Source of the DNA: Candidatus Kryptoniota bacterium
GTDB taxonomy: Bacteria > Bacteroidota > Ignavibacteria > Kryptoniales > JAKASW01
Direction: 5' to 3'
Length of the DNA: 64,000 bases
Assembly (NCBI GenBank): GCA_024641705.1
Contig: JAHECO010000014.1
Span: 1-64,000, forward strand
A program made the position numbers and the translations under genes. Positions 1-7,912 of the stretch are shown piece after piece. The notes below the pieces were generated by a model. The model saw only the letters and a program-made list of their open reading frames with translations, was not told where the DNA came from and ran no database searches. Within the stretch, counting starts at the first letter, position 1. Every line of letters begins with the position of its first letter.

Positions 1-1
1 T

Positions 2-31
2 CAGACTCACAAGATGGTACTGATGAAGTAG
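2..31 (+). CDS. 3' end of a T9SS-secreted protein (partial)
   Basis: Only the last nine codons and a TAG stop are inside the window. They read QTHKMVLMK, the usual final strand of a type IX secretion C-terminal sorting domain (K-x-x-L-x-K ending), like the ends of the proteins finishing at 1988 and 9214. The body of the gene lies upstream of the window, so the cargo domain is unknown. The next gene starts about 40 bases later on the same strand. Confidence 0.6.
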   Translation, partial: QTHKMVLMK

Positions 32-75
32 GGTTGGATGAAGCACTCCATTGAACGAATAGGAGGAAAATGGAA

Positions 76-134
76 ATGAGATTTGCCGGAATAGTAACTG
101 CCGTTACGTTCATTGTGCTCTGTCCTCACAGGGA
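76..134 (+). other. Signal-peptide segment out of frame with the following T9SS protein
   Basis: An AGGAGG Shine-Dalgarno at 61-66 precedes ATG 76. This frame encodes MRFAGIVTAVTFIVLC and then breaks down, stopping at 193-195. The next frame, open from about 132, reads ASAQCDNCPSLEVVLYGV straight into the 604-residue reading frame. A hydrophobic leader followed by an A-x-A|Q-like cleavage site in another frame implies a single-base frameshift near 125-135, either real or a sequencing/assembly error. Confidence 0.6.
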
Positions 135-173
135 GCTTCTGCCCAGTGTGACAACTGCCCCTCACTGGAAGTC

Positions 174-1988
174 GTGCTCTATGGCGTCCAGATGAACGTA
201 CCGCAGTTGCCACCGGACGATTCGCTCGGGCAGTACACGAAACCGTCGAGCCAGCAAGCACTTCTCGATTGGATCGCGTTGGGTGACGCGCAGGTGTCGA
301 TGGCGGGCATCTTCAACAACGATCCCGAGAAGGATTGTGTCCAATGGGTTGATGGAACCATGGGTCAGGAGCTTGCCGCCAACCCCGATATGAATGTAAT
401 AATACACCTTCAGAATTGGTCCACCGGAGACGTGCCTCCATCCGGCCCCGTTGATGGTGTCGACTACCTGGTGTGGAGTAGCATCGACAGCTCAGGCGGT
501 CAATACCATTTCCACGTTTATCTCGAGGACGCATACAGCAGGAACACGATCGCATCCGGCGAAGCTGATTTCACCGATCCGAACAATTCTCAGCAGGCCG
601 CGCAAACCGCGGTCTCTCAGATTGAACCTATCTTCGACAAGATCAGAGCGTATCAGAAGGTTGAGCGCGACTTAAACGGTGAAAATATGGCAATCCACGC
701 CAGGATTACGGTGGTCCCGGCGAAGGGCCAGGTGAAAGGGGGCGAATCAGTCGGTGTCCAGTTTCTTCTGAACGATTGCGACGGCTCACCACTGAGGAAC
801 CGTTGGCTCAAAATAAAAGCGAGCCAAGGCCACTTTGACGCGGACAGTGTACAGACCGACGCCAACGGGTCGGCGACGGCAAATTTCATCGCGGACAATG
901 TCACCGCAGTCGCTAACCTGAACGCGACATACTACCCTTATTTTACACCTTCGCACAAAACCAACGGGGCCTGGGGTGATACCACGGTCAACATCAACCT
1001 GGCGCCGACGAGGAATTGGGTGTTGTACACAACCATGAATCAGAAAAAGACCGACAGTTATACAAACGCGGCCGGCGGGTACAACTCATACGGTAACAGC
1101 GAAAACCAGTCAGACGCCAGCGTGACACAGTTTGCCGTCGGCGACTTCAGTGACAGCAGTATCTCCATAGACGGCGTTGTCGGCGGGAAGGGCGAAAGTT
1201 ACGGATACAGCTTCGCGCGCGACGTACAAATAAATTCTCCCACCGGTTCGTTTTACTCGAATACCACTATTTCTCAAATTTCGGAGACCGATCCCGGTGA
1301 AAATTTCAGCCAGGATCCTCGCCTCAGGGATCTCAGCCAGTACGGTTCATATGACGGAATCAGCGCCTCATCGGCAATAATGGTGGACCAGACACAGCAC
1401 ACGTTCTTATACAAAGCAGGAAGTACGGTCTCTCCGGATCCGAGTACTTTCAGCCTGACACTCGATAACACGGGGGTGCCGGACCAATACGATCTGTTCA
1501 TGGTGGGGTCTGATGGTCTCGGCGACGGACTAAACGCGACCTGGACGAAAACTGACAGCGGATTCCTTTTCAAGGGTGACATTGTTCAGGATACAACGAT
1601 TACCTCCTCACCCTCCGGCGGCACATATCTGGAGCAATATCACAAGGAGGAACATATCACAATCTACATCAGGCCTTACGGCAATCCCACCGGCATTCGC
1701 CCGCCGGTTCTGAACTCGATACCTGACGGGTACCAACTATCTCAAAATTATCCTAACCCGTTCAACCCTGCTACTTGGATCCGATACCAAATTCCGACGA
1801 CGAGTTTTGTCACACTCAAAGTGTACGACGTGCTGGGAAGGGAAGTGAGGACTCTCGTGAACGAAAGGCAGGGCCCGGGGTACTATTCGGTCAGCTTCAA
1901 TGCGAGTGGTCTCTCGAGCGGGATATACTTTTACCGTATCCGTGCAGGAAGCTTCGAGAAGTCCGGGAAGATGATACTGCTAAAATGA
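174..1988 (+). CDS. T9SS-secreted protein with Ig-like domain
   Basis: Secreted protein of unknown role. The coordinates use the first in-frame ATG, but coding clearly extends back to about 132, and the signal peptide (76-134) sits in another frame. Residues around 165-270 look like a Big-1/invasin-type Ig domain (GHFDADSVQTDANGSATANF). The middle, rich in Asn, Ser and Thr, resembles a beta-rich surface protein. The last 75 or so residues are a T9SS sorting domain (LSQNYPNPFNPATWIRY, LKVYDVLGREVRTL, ending KMILLK). The protein is therefore expected to cross the outer membrane and be shed or anchored at the surface. The predicted start is unreliable because of the frameshift. The cargo function is not recognisable. 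Confidence 0.75.
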   Translation: MLYGVQMNVPQLPPDDSLGQYTKPSSQQALLDWIALGDAQVSMAGIFNNDPEKDCVQWVDGTMGQELAANPDMNVIIHLQNWSTGDVPPSGPVDGVDYLVWSSIDSSGGQYHFHVYLEDAYSRNTIASGEADFTDPNNSQQAAQTAVSQIEPIFDKIRAYQKVERDLNGENMAIHARITVVPAKGQVKGGESVGVQFLLNDCDGSPLRNRWLKIKASQGHFDADSVQTDANGSATANFIADNVTAVANLNATYYPYFTPSHKTNGAWGDTTVNINLAPTRNWVLYTTMNQKKTDSYTNAAGGYNSYGNSENQSDASVTQFAVGDFSDSSISIDGVVGGKGESYGYSFARDVQINSPTGSFYSNTTISQISETDPGENFSQDPRLRDLSQYGSYDGISASSAIMVDQTQHTFLYKAGSTVSPDPSTFSLTLDNTGVPDQYDLFMVGSDGLGDGLNATWTKTDSGFLFKGDIVQDTTITSSPSGGTYLEQYHKEEHITIYIRPYGNPTGIRPPVLNSIPDGYQLSQNYPNPFNPATWIRYQIPTTSFVTLKVYDVLGREVRTLVNERQGPGYYSVSFNASGLSSGIYFYRIRAGSFEKSGKMILLK

Positions 1989-2105
1989 GTTTTCAAATTG
2001 CGCCGCGAAAGGTTACATTTGCCATTGAGTTGTGTTTCGATGGCATGCAAAACAATCCAAAAGCTCCCGAGCTCAATCGGGGAAAAACAAAAGGAGGTAA
2101 TTCAA

Positions 2106-3101
2106 ATGACGCGTTTGAGGTATGTTAAGGCGTTCATCCTTGTGGCATTGCTGGCGGCTACTACATCCGGCTGCGGCGGATGCTTTGGGGGGTACAACAT
2201 GCTTGGAATCCCCCTCTTCTCGATGAAAATCGAAGTGCGTGGACCGAACAACGCCGCGCTCATCGGCGCCGTCGTCAGCTGCAGCAGCGGTGAGACGGTT
2301 ACAGTTGATTCTTCCGGTGTCGCGAAACTCAGTTTCTCCGATGCGGGCCCTTACTACATCTCCGTCCGCTACCAGGACAATATGATCGCTTCGTACAACG
2401 TGTCGATGCCATCCGACGGCGGCAAGACGCTTACTGCGAACTACGTCCCCTCGGCCGCTCCGACAGGCGGAAGCGGGGCAGCGATGGGCGGCGGGAGCAA
2501 CGCATTTGCGATGATGGGTGCACGCCTCTACCCGATTCTCTTCCAGTATGTCTTCAATGCATACGGGTACAGCATGGACCTGAGCGCATACACGCCGGGC
2601 CAGTTTACCCAGTGGCAGATCACTTCCGACGGCGAGAAGGAGTACTCGACAAGGAAGGCTTTCCTGACGAAGCTGCCCAACGGGCAGGAGTGGTGGCAGG
2701 TAAGCTTCGTATCGAACGACAAGGATTCGCTTCTGATGGAAGTTCTCTTCAGCGACAAGCATGAATCCATAAGAAGGATGAGACAGAAGTTTCCGAACGA
2801 ATCCCCGAAAGAGGTCCCCGTGACGGAGGGGTGGTACACGACCCCGATGCAGCTGACTCCGGAATCGATTGAAGGTTCGGTGGTGAAGAGAGGCGTAAGC
2901 GTGACGGTTCCCGCCGGAACCTTCACTTGCGATCAGCTCGAGTTCGGTGTCGCGCCGGGAATGACGCTGCGGTTGTTCAGGGCAGCCAACGTTCCGGGCG
3001 GAGTCGTGAAGTACGAGATGGTCGGCCAGGACAAAGATATGTACAAAGGTGAATTGATGTCATATGGCAACGGGGCCGCTACGGAACTCGGCTCCTACTA
3101 G
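2106..3101 (+). CDS. Putative lipoprotein, unknown function
   Basis: This 331-residue protein starts at ATG 2106, chosen because AAGGAGG lies just upstream (2091-2097) and the translation opens with a lipoprotein leader, MTRLRYVKAFILVALLA followed by ATTSGC. A longer in-frame start at 1998 adds residues that do not look like a leader. Residues 40-115 resemble a carboxypeptidase-regulatory/Ig-like fold (transport or scaffold). A Gly/Ala/Met-rich linker follows, then a beta-rich C-terminal domain with a PAGTFTCDQLEFG segment, as seen in DUF3108-like lipid or periplasmic proteins. The family is not securely recognised. It lies 117 bases after the T9SS protein and is followed at once by a structured hairpin element. 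Confidence 0.7.
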   Translation: MTRLRYVKAFILVALLAATTSGCGGCFGGYNMLGIPLFSMKIEVRGPNNAALIGAVVSCSSGETVTVDSSGVAKLSFSDAGPYYISVRYQDNMIASYNVSMPSDGGKTLTANYVPSAAPTGGSGAAMGGGSNAFAMMGARLYPILFQYVFNAYGYSMDLSAYTPGQFTQWQITSDGEKEYSTRKAFLTKLPNGQEWWQVSFVSNDKDSLLMEVLFSDKHESIRRMRQKFPNESPKEVPVTEGWYTTPMQLTPESIEGSVVKRGVSVTVPAGTFTCDQLEFGVAPGMTLRLFRAANVPGGVVKYEMVGQDKDMYKGELMSYGNGAATELGSY

Positions 3102-3103
3102 GT

Positions 3104-3180
3104 TTGCCACAAATAGGAGTCGCGCTCTCACCTTGGCGTTTACCTCAAACGCAAAAGCGTGGGGGCGCGATTCTTTTTTT
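3104..3180 (+). repeat. Structured repeat, copy A (nested hairpin plus T-run)
   Basis: Three bases after the lipoprotein stop, the 20-base word TTGCCACAAATAGGAGTCGC begins an element also present at 7733. The outer stem pairs 3120-3131 with 3159-3170 (12 pairs, two G-U). The inner stem pairs GCGTTT 3136-3141 with AAACGC 3147-3152 over a 5-base loop. Seven T residues follow at 3174-3180. It could serve as a transcription terminator, but the conserved lead word and compensatory differences from copy B suggest a repeated RNA element. Confidence 0.65.
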
Positions 3181-3347
3181 GACCCTCCTCTATCCGCCAT
3201 GACCGGACGCCCTACACAGGGACATGCTCTCATCAGCCAAACTTTTCCCGCCGGCGTACTGTACATTTCCGTGGTTCGTCCTTAATTTGCGTTGTCGGGG
3301 CAATCCCCGGCCAATGTTCAGGAACCATCAGATTCGGTGATGCTTAT

Positions 3348-6344
3348 TTGAAGCTCTTTCTAACCTTTTCAACCTGCCTCTTCCTCCTCTTTGCGCGATC
3401 GTCATGTGCGCAGGTACTCCCGGTCCGCGACTACACTATGGTGGACGGCCTGATTTCGGACGACATAAACGCGATGTGCCAGGACTCTTCCGGGTACATC
3501 TGGATGGCAACGGCGGAAGGCTTGAGCGTTTTCAACAGCAACAGTTTCACAAACTACAGCGTTGAAGACGGCCTCCCCACCAACAACCTTAGCTGCATAT
3601 TGGCGGACAGACACGACCGCACCAGGATCTGGATAGGTACACTCGGAGCCGGAGTCGTCGAGTATGTAGACGGAAGGTTCATCCGATTCGGTGCGGGGCT
3701 GAAGCAGAAGTACAGGTCGATAAACTGCCTGTACATGGATCCCGAAGGAGTGCTCTGGTGCGGCACGGACAGCGGCCTTTTCCGAATCAGGGATGGAAAG
3801 ATTGTCATGCTTCCTCGACGGGCAAATGTCGCAGGCGTGAATTCAATTTCAGAGGATGTCCAGGGCGATATACTTATCGGAGCCGACAGCGGGTTCTATG
3901 AGTTGCGTGCGGGGGGAGACCGGTGCATCAGACAGAATGTGCCGGTACGGAAAGGCGACGTGATCGCAGACGCGATGCCCCTCGGTCATACCTCGGCGCT
4001 TGTTCTGACGAGAAGGGGAGTCCTCACAAGGATAAGGGGTGGTAAGCAGAAGAGCGTTGTGCTCAGTCCCTACGGTCGTTTCACGGGGCTCTTCGCGTCC
4101 ACCTCCAAAGAAAACGTGTGGGTGGCATCTGACCACGGACTGTTCACCGTGAATACGGAGGACCTCACCGTGAAATCGCAGTGGACCAGGAAGAACGGAC
4201 TCCCGGGAGACAACATCCAATCCGTCTTTGTGGATCAGGAAGGTGTAATTTGGCTGGGTACGAACGGCAAAGGGGTCGCCAAGCTCGTCTATCCGAACCT
4301 GCTGAGGTTCGATATCCCGGAGTCGCACAAGGACGTTTACAACGTTTCCACCGTCGTCGACTCTCACGGCCATGTTTGGATCGCAACCTCGGACAGGCTT
4401 ATAGAATTATGGAGGGATAAGGGATCGAGGTGGCATCTCTTCGGACATCTTGATTTCGAAGCCGACCCTAAACACTCCATCGGCAAATTGTGCCTTTCGG
4501 GTCGCTCCGATCTTGTCTTGACATTCAGCGGCGGCACGGTGGAAGAGTTCAGGATAGCGAACCCCAATCCGTCATCGTCGCGTCCTTCCATCCTTGTCCG
4601 GAAATGGTCGACGAACCTGGGAAACAAGTATAAATTTTATGATCTATACGTCTGCATGGCTGACAGCTCGCGGCGTATCTGGGTTAGCGCAATCGACCTT
4701 GGTGTAGTGGTGTTGAGCAACACCACGCCGCCGCGAGTCCTGAAAGTGTATACGACGGCTGACGGCCTTCCCGACAACTCTATAAGAAGAATATTCGAGG
4801 ACAGCAGGGGCAACTACTGGTTCGGCGGGTATAATGAAGGGCTTGCATGCTTCTCGAGGGACAAAGTTCAAAAGGGTCTCGGCCTCGAATCCGACAGCAC
4901 CGGAAAAAAGGCCGCGTTGTACACAACCGGGGTCGGGCTGCCTGACAACTCGGTGAGAGCGATAACCGAGAACGGACGCGGCGATATCCTGGTCGGTACC
5001 CGCTACGGCGGACTCGCGATTTTCAATCATGAGATTTTCAGAAAAATCTCGAGGGTTGACGGGTTATTCAGCAACGGCATATGGGATATCGCTTGCACAC
5101 CGAGTCATGGGACGTGGGTGGCGACTCAATCGGGAATACAGAGATTGAATGGCGACAGCACAATCAGTTACGAGCTTCGCAATGTAATGCCGCGCATACC
5201 GTTCTACTCCATTTCGATGGGAGCCGGACATTTCATCTTCGCAAACCCGACTGAAGTGTTTGTTTACAATCCGGACGAGTCGCACCTTCGGAGAGTCCCG
5301 CCGCCGGTCCTCATTAGCAGCATCGCCGTAAACGGAAGGCGGGTAGCAACGCGGAGCCGTATTGAGCTGCCCGACAATCAAAATAATGTGACTATCGATT
5401 TCGTCTCGGTCAGGAGCGTGGATGCCGGCGAGAGGTTTTACGAATATCGTCTTCTCAACGAAGGACACGGCTGGACAAGGCTCCACAATCGCAACTCAGT
5501 GACGTTTGTATCTCTCAGGCCCGGTACGTACACCTTTCAGGTAATCGCGCTTACCGACGACGGCCTGAAAAGCGATGTCCCCGCTGAGGTAACCTTCAAA
5601 ATAGACTCTCCTTTTTTCCGGGAGTGGTGGTTCGAGGCTCTCGTTCTGCTTGCAGTCGTCTCCATCATCGTCGGCATGGTGAAGTCACGCGAACGCAGGC
5701 TCCTGGAACTCGAGAGGGTCAGGACGAGAATCGCGGAAGAATTGCACGATGAGATTGGATCGGGCCTGACAAAGATCGCTATCCTGTCTGAACATGCCAT
5801 GCACGCGAGCGGCAGTCCGGCGAATAAGACGACGGAGAATACCGAGGTAAGCCCGAGCTCGAAATCGATTGAACGGGTGGGGACGATTGCCAGGAATCTC
5901 GTGGATCAGATGGCTGATGTAATCTGGTCCATCGATCCGAAATACGATCGGCTTGAAGACTTCATAATACACTTCAAGAAGTATGCATACGAGGTCTGTG
6001 AGGCGAGGGACATTGAACTGCGTGTCGGAACCGGGAACATAGATAACGTGAAGCTGGATTCTCAGACCAAAAGGAAATTACACCTGATCTCCGTCGAGGC
6101 CCTGAATAATGCCCTGAAACACTCGCGATGTTCGCGTATCGACTATCGCCTCGGCGTAGATGGTGGTGCCATCAGAGTGGAGTTCGCCGATAACGGAAGA
6201 GGATTGACGATGGAAATGATCGGCAGGGGGAACGGGCTTATTAACATGAGAAAATACGTCGAGGAATTGAAAGGAACTATTGATTTCGGTTCAAATGAGG
6301 GCACAGGGACATCGATCAGAATCAAAATCCCGCTGAAAGGATGA
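3348..6344 (+). CDS. Propeller-type sensor histidine kinase (Reg_prop, Y_Y_Y, HisKA_3)
   Basis: This 998-residue one-pass membrane sensor kinase starts at TTG 3348 with a signal peptide (MKLFLTFSTCLFLLFARSSC, ending AQ). Residues about 25-640 contain repeated two-component-regulator propeller blades (VDGLISDDINAMCQD, EDGLPTNNLSCI, GLPDNSIRRIFEDSRGNYWFGG). A Y_Y_Y domain follows at about 655-740 and one membrane helix at about 760-778. The cytoplasmic part has a HisKA_3 dimerisation box (AEELHDEIGSGL, His800) and an HATPase with NNALKHS and DNGRGL. The large periplasmic propeller probably senses a polymer or surface ligand. The cognate response regulator starts 38-71 bases downstream. Confidence 0.9.
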   Translation: MKLFLTFSTCLFLLFARSSCAQVLPVRDYTMVDGLISDDINAMCQDSSGYIWMATAEGLSVFNSNSFTNYSVEDGLPTNNLSCILADRHDRTRIWIGTLGAGVVEYVDGRFIRFGAGLKQKYRSINCLYMDPEGVLWCGTDSGLFRIRDGKIVMLPRRANVAGVNSISEDVQGDILIGADSGFYELRAGGDRCIRQNVPVRKGDVIADAMPLGHTSALVLTRRGVLTRIRGGKQKSVVLSPYGRFTGLFASTSKENVWVASDHGLFTVNTEDLTVKSQWTRKNGLPGDNIQSVFVDQEGVIWLGTNGKGVAKLVYPNLLRFDIPESHKDVYNVSTVVDSHGHVWIATSDRLIELWRDKGSRWHLFGHLDFEADPKHSIGKLCLSGRSDLVLTFSGGTVEEFRIANPNPSSSRPSILVRKWSTNLGNKYKFYDLYVCMADSSRRIWVSAIDLGVVVLSNTTPPRVLKVYTTADGLPDNSIRRIFEDSRGNYWFGGYNEGLACFSRDKVQKGLGLESDSTGKKAALYTTGVGLPDNSVRAITENGRGDILVGTRYGGLAIFNHEIFRKISRVDGLFSNGIWDIACTPSHGTWVATQSGIQRLNGDSTISYELRNVMPRIPFYSISMGAGHFIFANPTEVFVYNPDESHLRRVPPPVLISSIAVNGRRVATRSRIELPDNQNNVTIDFVSVRSVDAGERFYEYRLLNEGHGWTRLHNRNSVTFVSLRPGTYTFQVIALTDDGLKSDVPAEVTFKIDSPFFREWWFEALVLLAVVSIIVGMVKSRERRLLELERVRTRIAEELHDEIGSGLTKIAILSEHAMHASGSPANKTTENTEVSPSSKSIERVGTIARNLVDQMADVIWSIDPKYDRLEDFIIHFKKYAYEVCEARDIELRVGTGNIDNVKLDSQTKRKLHLISVEALNNALKHSRCSRIDYRLGVDGGAIRVEFADNGRGLTMEMIGRGNGLINMRKYVEELKGTIDFGSNEGTGTSIRIKIPLKG

Positions 6345-6345
6345 G

Positions 6346-6363
6346 ACTATTCATTTGAATAGT
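6346..6363. promoter_or_regulatory. 18-bp palindrome, candidate response-regulator operator 1
   Basis: ACTATTCA-TT-TGAATAGT is a perfect 8-bp inverted repeat with a 2-base spacer, between the kinase stop and the response-regulator start. A near-identical copy lies at 7170-7187. NarL/LuxR-type regulators usually bind such short palindromes, so it is a candidate autoregulatory site. Binding is inferred. Confidence 0.5.
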
Positions 6364-6381
6364 TGAAAACCGCAGACAAGT

Positions 6382-7059
6382 ATGGCTAAATTACCCCTTC
6401 GAAAACGAGCGACAATGAATTCCCAAGAAACCGTCCGCGTGGCGGTGCTCGACGACGATGCTGAGTTCAGGGAGCTGATTTCGATCACTGTCGACAACAG
6501 CAACGGATTGAAATGCGTGGGACTCTATAGTACCTGCGACGAAGCTCTTGCTAAGATCGGCGAAGACACTCCCGATATTCTGCTTCTCGACATTGCAATG
6601 CCCGGCAAATCCGGGATCGACAGCATAAGAGAAATTAAACGTGAGTACCCGTCGGTGCATGTCCTCATGCTCACTGTGCTGAGCGATGACGACAAGGTGT
6701 TCGAGTCTATCCGCCGCGGCGCGGACGGCTACATATTGAAGAAGAGTCCCTCCAACAAGTTGCTGGAGGCAATCAGAGAGGCTCACGAAGGCGGAGCACC
6801 TTTCACCGGGGAGATAGCGCGCAAAGTGCTGGAGTACTTCAGGGCTCCGCTTATCGACTCTTCACAGGCCGCTCTCTCCGCCAGGGAACAGGAAGTCCTC
6901 GAATTCCTGATTGAAGGACACGGTACAAGGAACATAGCGGATAGGTTGTACGTCAGCGTGAACACTGTTCGTTTCCATTTGAGGAACATCTACAAGAAAT
7001 TGCACGTGAATTCCAGGGCCGAGGCAGTCGCGAAGGCTTTGAACAACAGGATAGTCTGA
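6382..7059 (+). CDS. NarL/FixJ-family response regulator
   Basis: This DNA-binding response regulator has 225 residues from ATG 6382, or 214 from ATG 6415, which is equally plausible. The receiver domain (about 15-130) has the acidic pair in VAVLDDDAEF, the phosphoacceptor Asp in ILLLDIAMPGKSG and the switch Lys in YILKKSP. The C-terminal LuxR-type HTH (about 160-225) reads LSAREQEVLEFLIEGHGTRN and VNTVRFHLRNIYKKL. It follows the propeller histidine kinase on the same strand and is presumably its partner. The palindromes at 6346 and 7170 are its most likely binding sites. Confidence 0.9.
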   Translation: MAKLPLRKRATMNSQETVRVAVLDDDAEFRELISITVDNSNGLKCVGLYSTCDEALAKIGEDTPDILLLDIAMPGKSGIDSIREIKREYPSVHVLMLTVLSDDDKVFESIRRGADGYILKKSPSNKLLEAIREAHEGGAPFTGEIARKVLEYFRAPLIDSSQAALSAREQEVLEFLIEGHGTRNIADRLYVSVNTVRFHLRNIYKKLHVNSRAEAVAKALNNRIV

Positions 7060-7169
7060 CAAGCCGTTTCCTACCGCAGCCTGCACCTGCCTCATTCCTC
7101 AACGTAAGGCCGAATCTCCCTTTGCCACAACCGTCGCGAGCGGAGTGCGATAGCTCACTTCTTTGCCGG

Positions 7170-7187
7170 ACTATCCAATTGAATAGT
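7170..7187. promoter_or_regulatory. 18-bp palindrome, candidate response-regulator operator 2
   Basis: ACTATCCA-AT-TGAATAGT matches the site at 6346-6363 except for one arm position and one spacer base. It sits about 110 bases after the response-regulator stop and about 140 bases before the secreted-protein remnant at 7329. It may control transcription of the downstream T9SS cargo region. Confidence 0.5.
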
Positions 7188-7328
7188 TGTCTGGCCCTGT
7201 TTACGGGGATAAGTTGATGCGAGGTTTCAATGGTTCGATAGAGCCCTTTTCTGTTGCTCCACCGGGCCACGAATCGTTGCCGAGCAGTCGTTTACGTAAT
7301 CAAGAAAGGTGCAAGCGGGAGATAACTC

Positions 7329-7666
7329 ATGTTGTATAAGCTTAAGAGATGGGGATGTAACACGCTGGCGGTTTGCCTGTTTTGTGCAGCGATGCTTGCG
7401 GCCGGACCTGCGGGTGCTGCAACTTTTGAAGTGACAAGATATGCCAGATGGAGCCAATTCCAAATCACGAAGTATGACACGGTAATCGTCGACACAGGGG
7501 CTACGCTGACCGTCGACGTTGGCAGCATGTACGGGTATTCGGTCTGCAGCGCGATCACCGTCAACGGCGTGCTGCAGTTCGGTACTGACGCGTATACAGA
7601 CTTGTTGCGAAGGCGGATAACGGTCGGGAGTTTGTATCGGTGAAGAAACTGTTGTTGATGAAATAG
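7329..7666 (+). pseudogene. Remnant of a T9SS-secreted protein
   Basis: ATG 7329 opens a signal peptide (MLYKLKRWGCNTLAVCLFCA, then AMLAAGPAGAA) and about 70 residues of beta-rich sequence (TKYDTVIVDTGATLTVDVGS). The frame ends at 7643 after 104 residues. In another frame, 7610-7666 encodes AKADNGREFVSVKKLLLMK and a stop, a typical T9SS sorting-domain end. The beginning and end of a secreted protein are present but the middle is missing and the frame is broken, which suggests an internal deletion. The 104-residue frame could still yield a small exported product. It lies downstream of the palindrome at 7170. Confidence 0.55.
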
Positions 7667-7732
7667 TCGATGCGGCTGACCGTCACGTGCGCCGAGTCCT
7701 TGAGCATGGAAAGTGACGGTCACCGCATGTTC

Positions 7733-7810
7733 TTGCCACAAATAGGAGTCGCATCCTCACTTCTGCGTTTAAATCGGACGCAACGATGTGGGGGTGCGAT
7801 CCTCTCTTTT
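7733..7810 (+). repeat. Structured repeat, copy B (nested hairpin plus T-rich tail)
   Basis: This second copy of the element at 3104 begins with the identical 20-base word. The outer stem pairs 7749-7760 with 7788-7799 (12 pairs including G-U). The inner stem pairs TGCGTTT 7764-7770 with GGACGCA 7776-7782. A T-rich tail follows at 7801-7810. Compared with copy A, one outer pair changes from G-C to A-T with both bases altered, and another changes from C-G to T-G, so pairing is preserved. Confidence 0.65.
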
Positions 7811-7860
7811 GCCCTCTCAAGCGCGGTAGAGACCCGGGCATCCTGTCGACATTTCCTCGA

Positions 7861-7889
7861 TTGATTCTTATCGGAAGCGGGAATTATCT
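7861..7889 (+). promoter_or_regulatory. Possible sigma-70 promoter for the YVTN protein
   Basis: TTGATT (7861-7866) and TTATCT (7884-7889) are separated by 17 bases, 24 bases before ATG 7913. This is an acceptable but not strong match to a housekeeping promoter. A good Shine-Dalgarno (AGGAG, 7901-7905) lies in the resulting short leader. Confidence 0.35.
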
Positions 7890-7912
7890 TCCATCAAAAA
7901 AGGAGCTGCGGG

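Noticed and set aside
3064-3285. 73-codon frame downstream of the lipoprotein
   Set aside because: It runs through the structured repeat and has no start signal.
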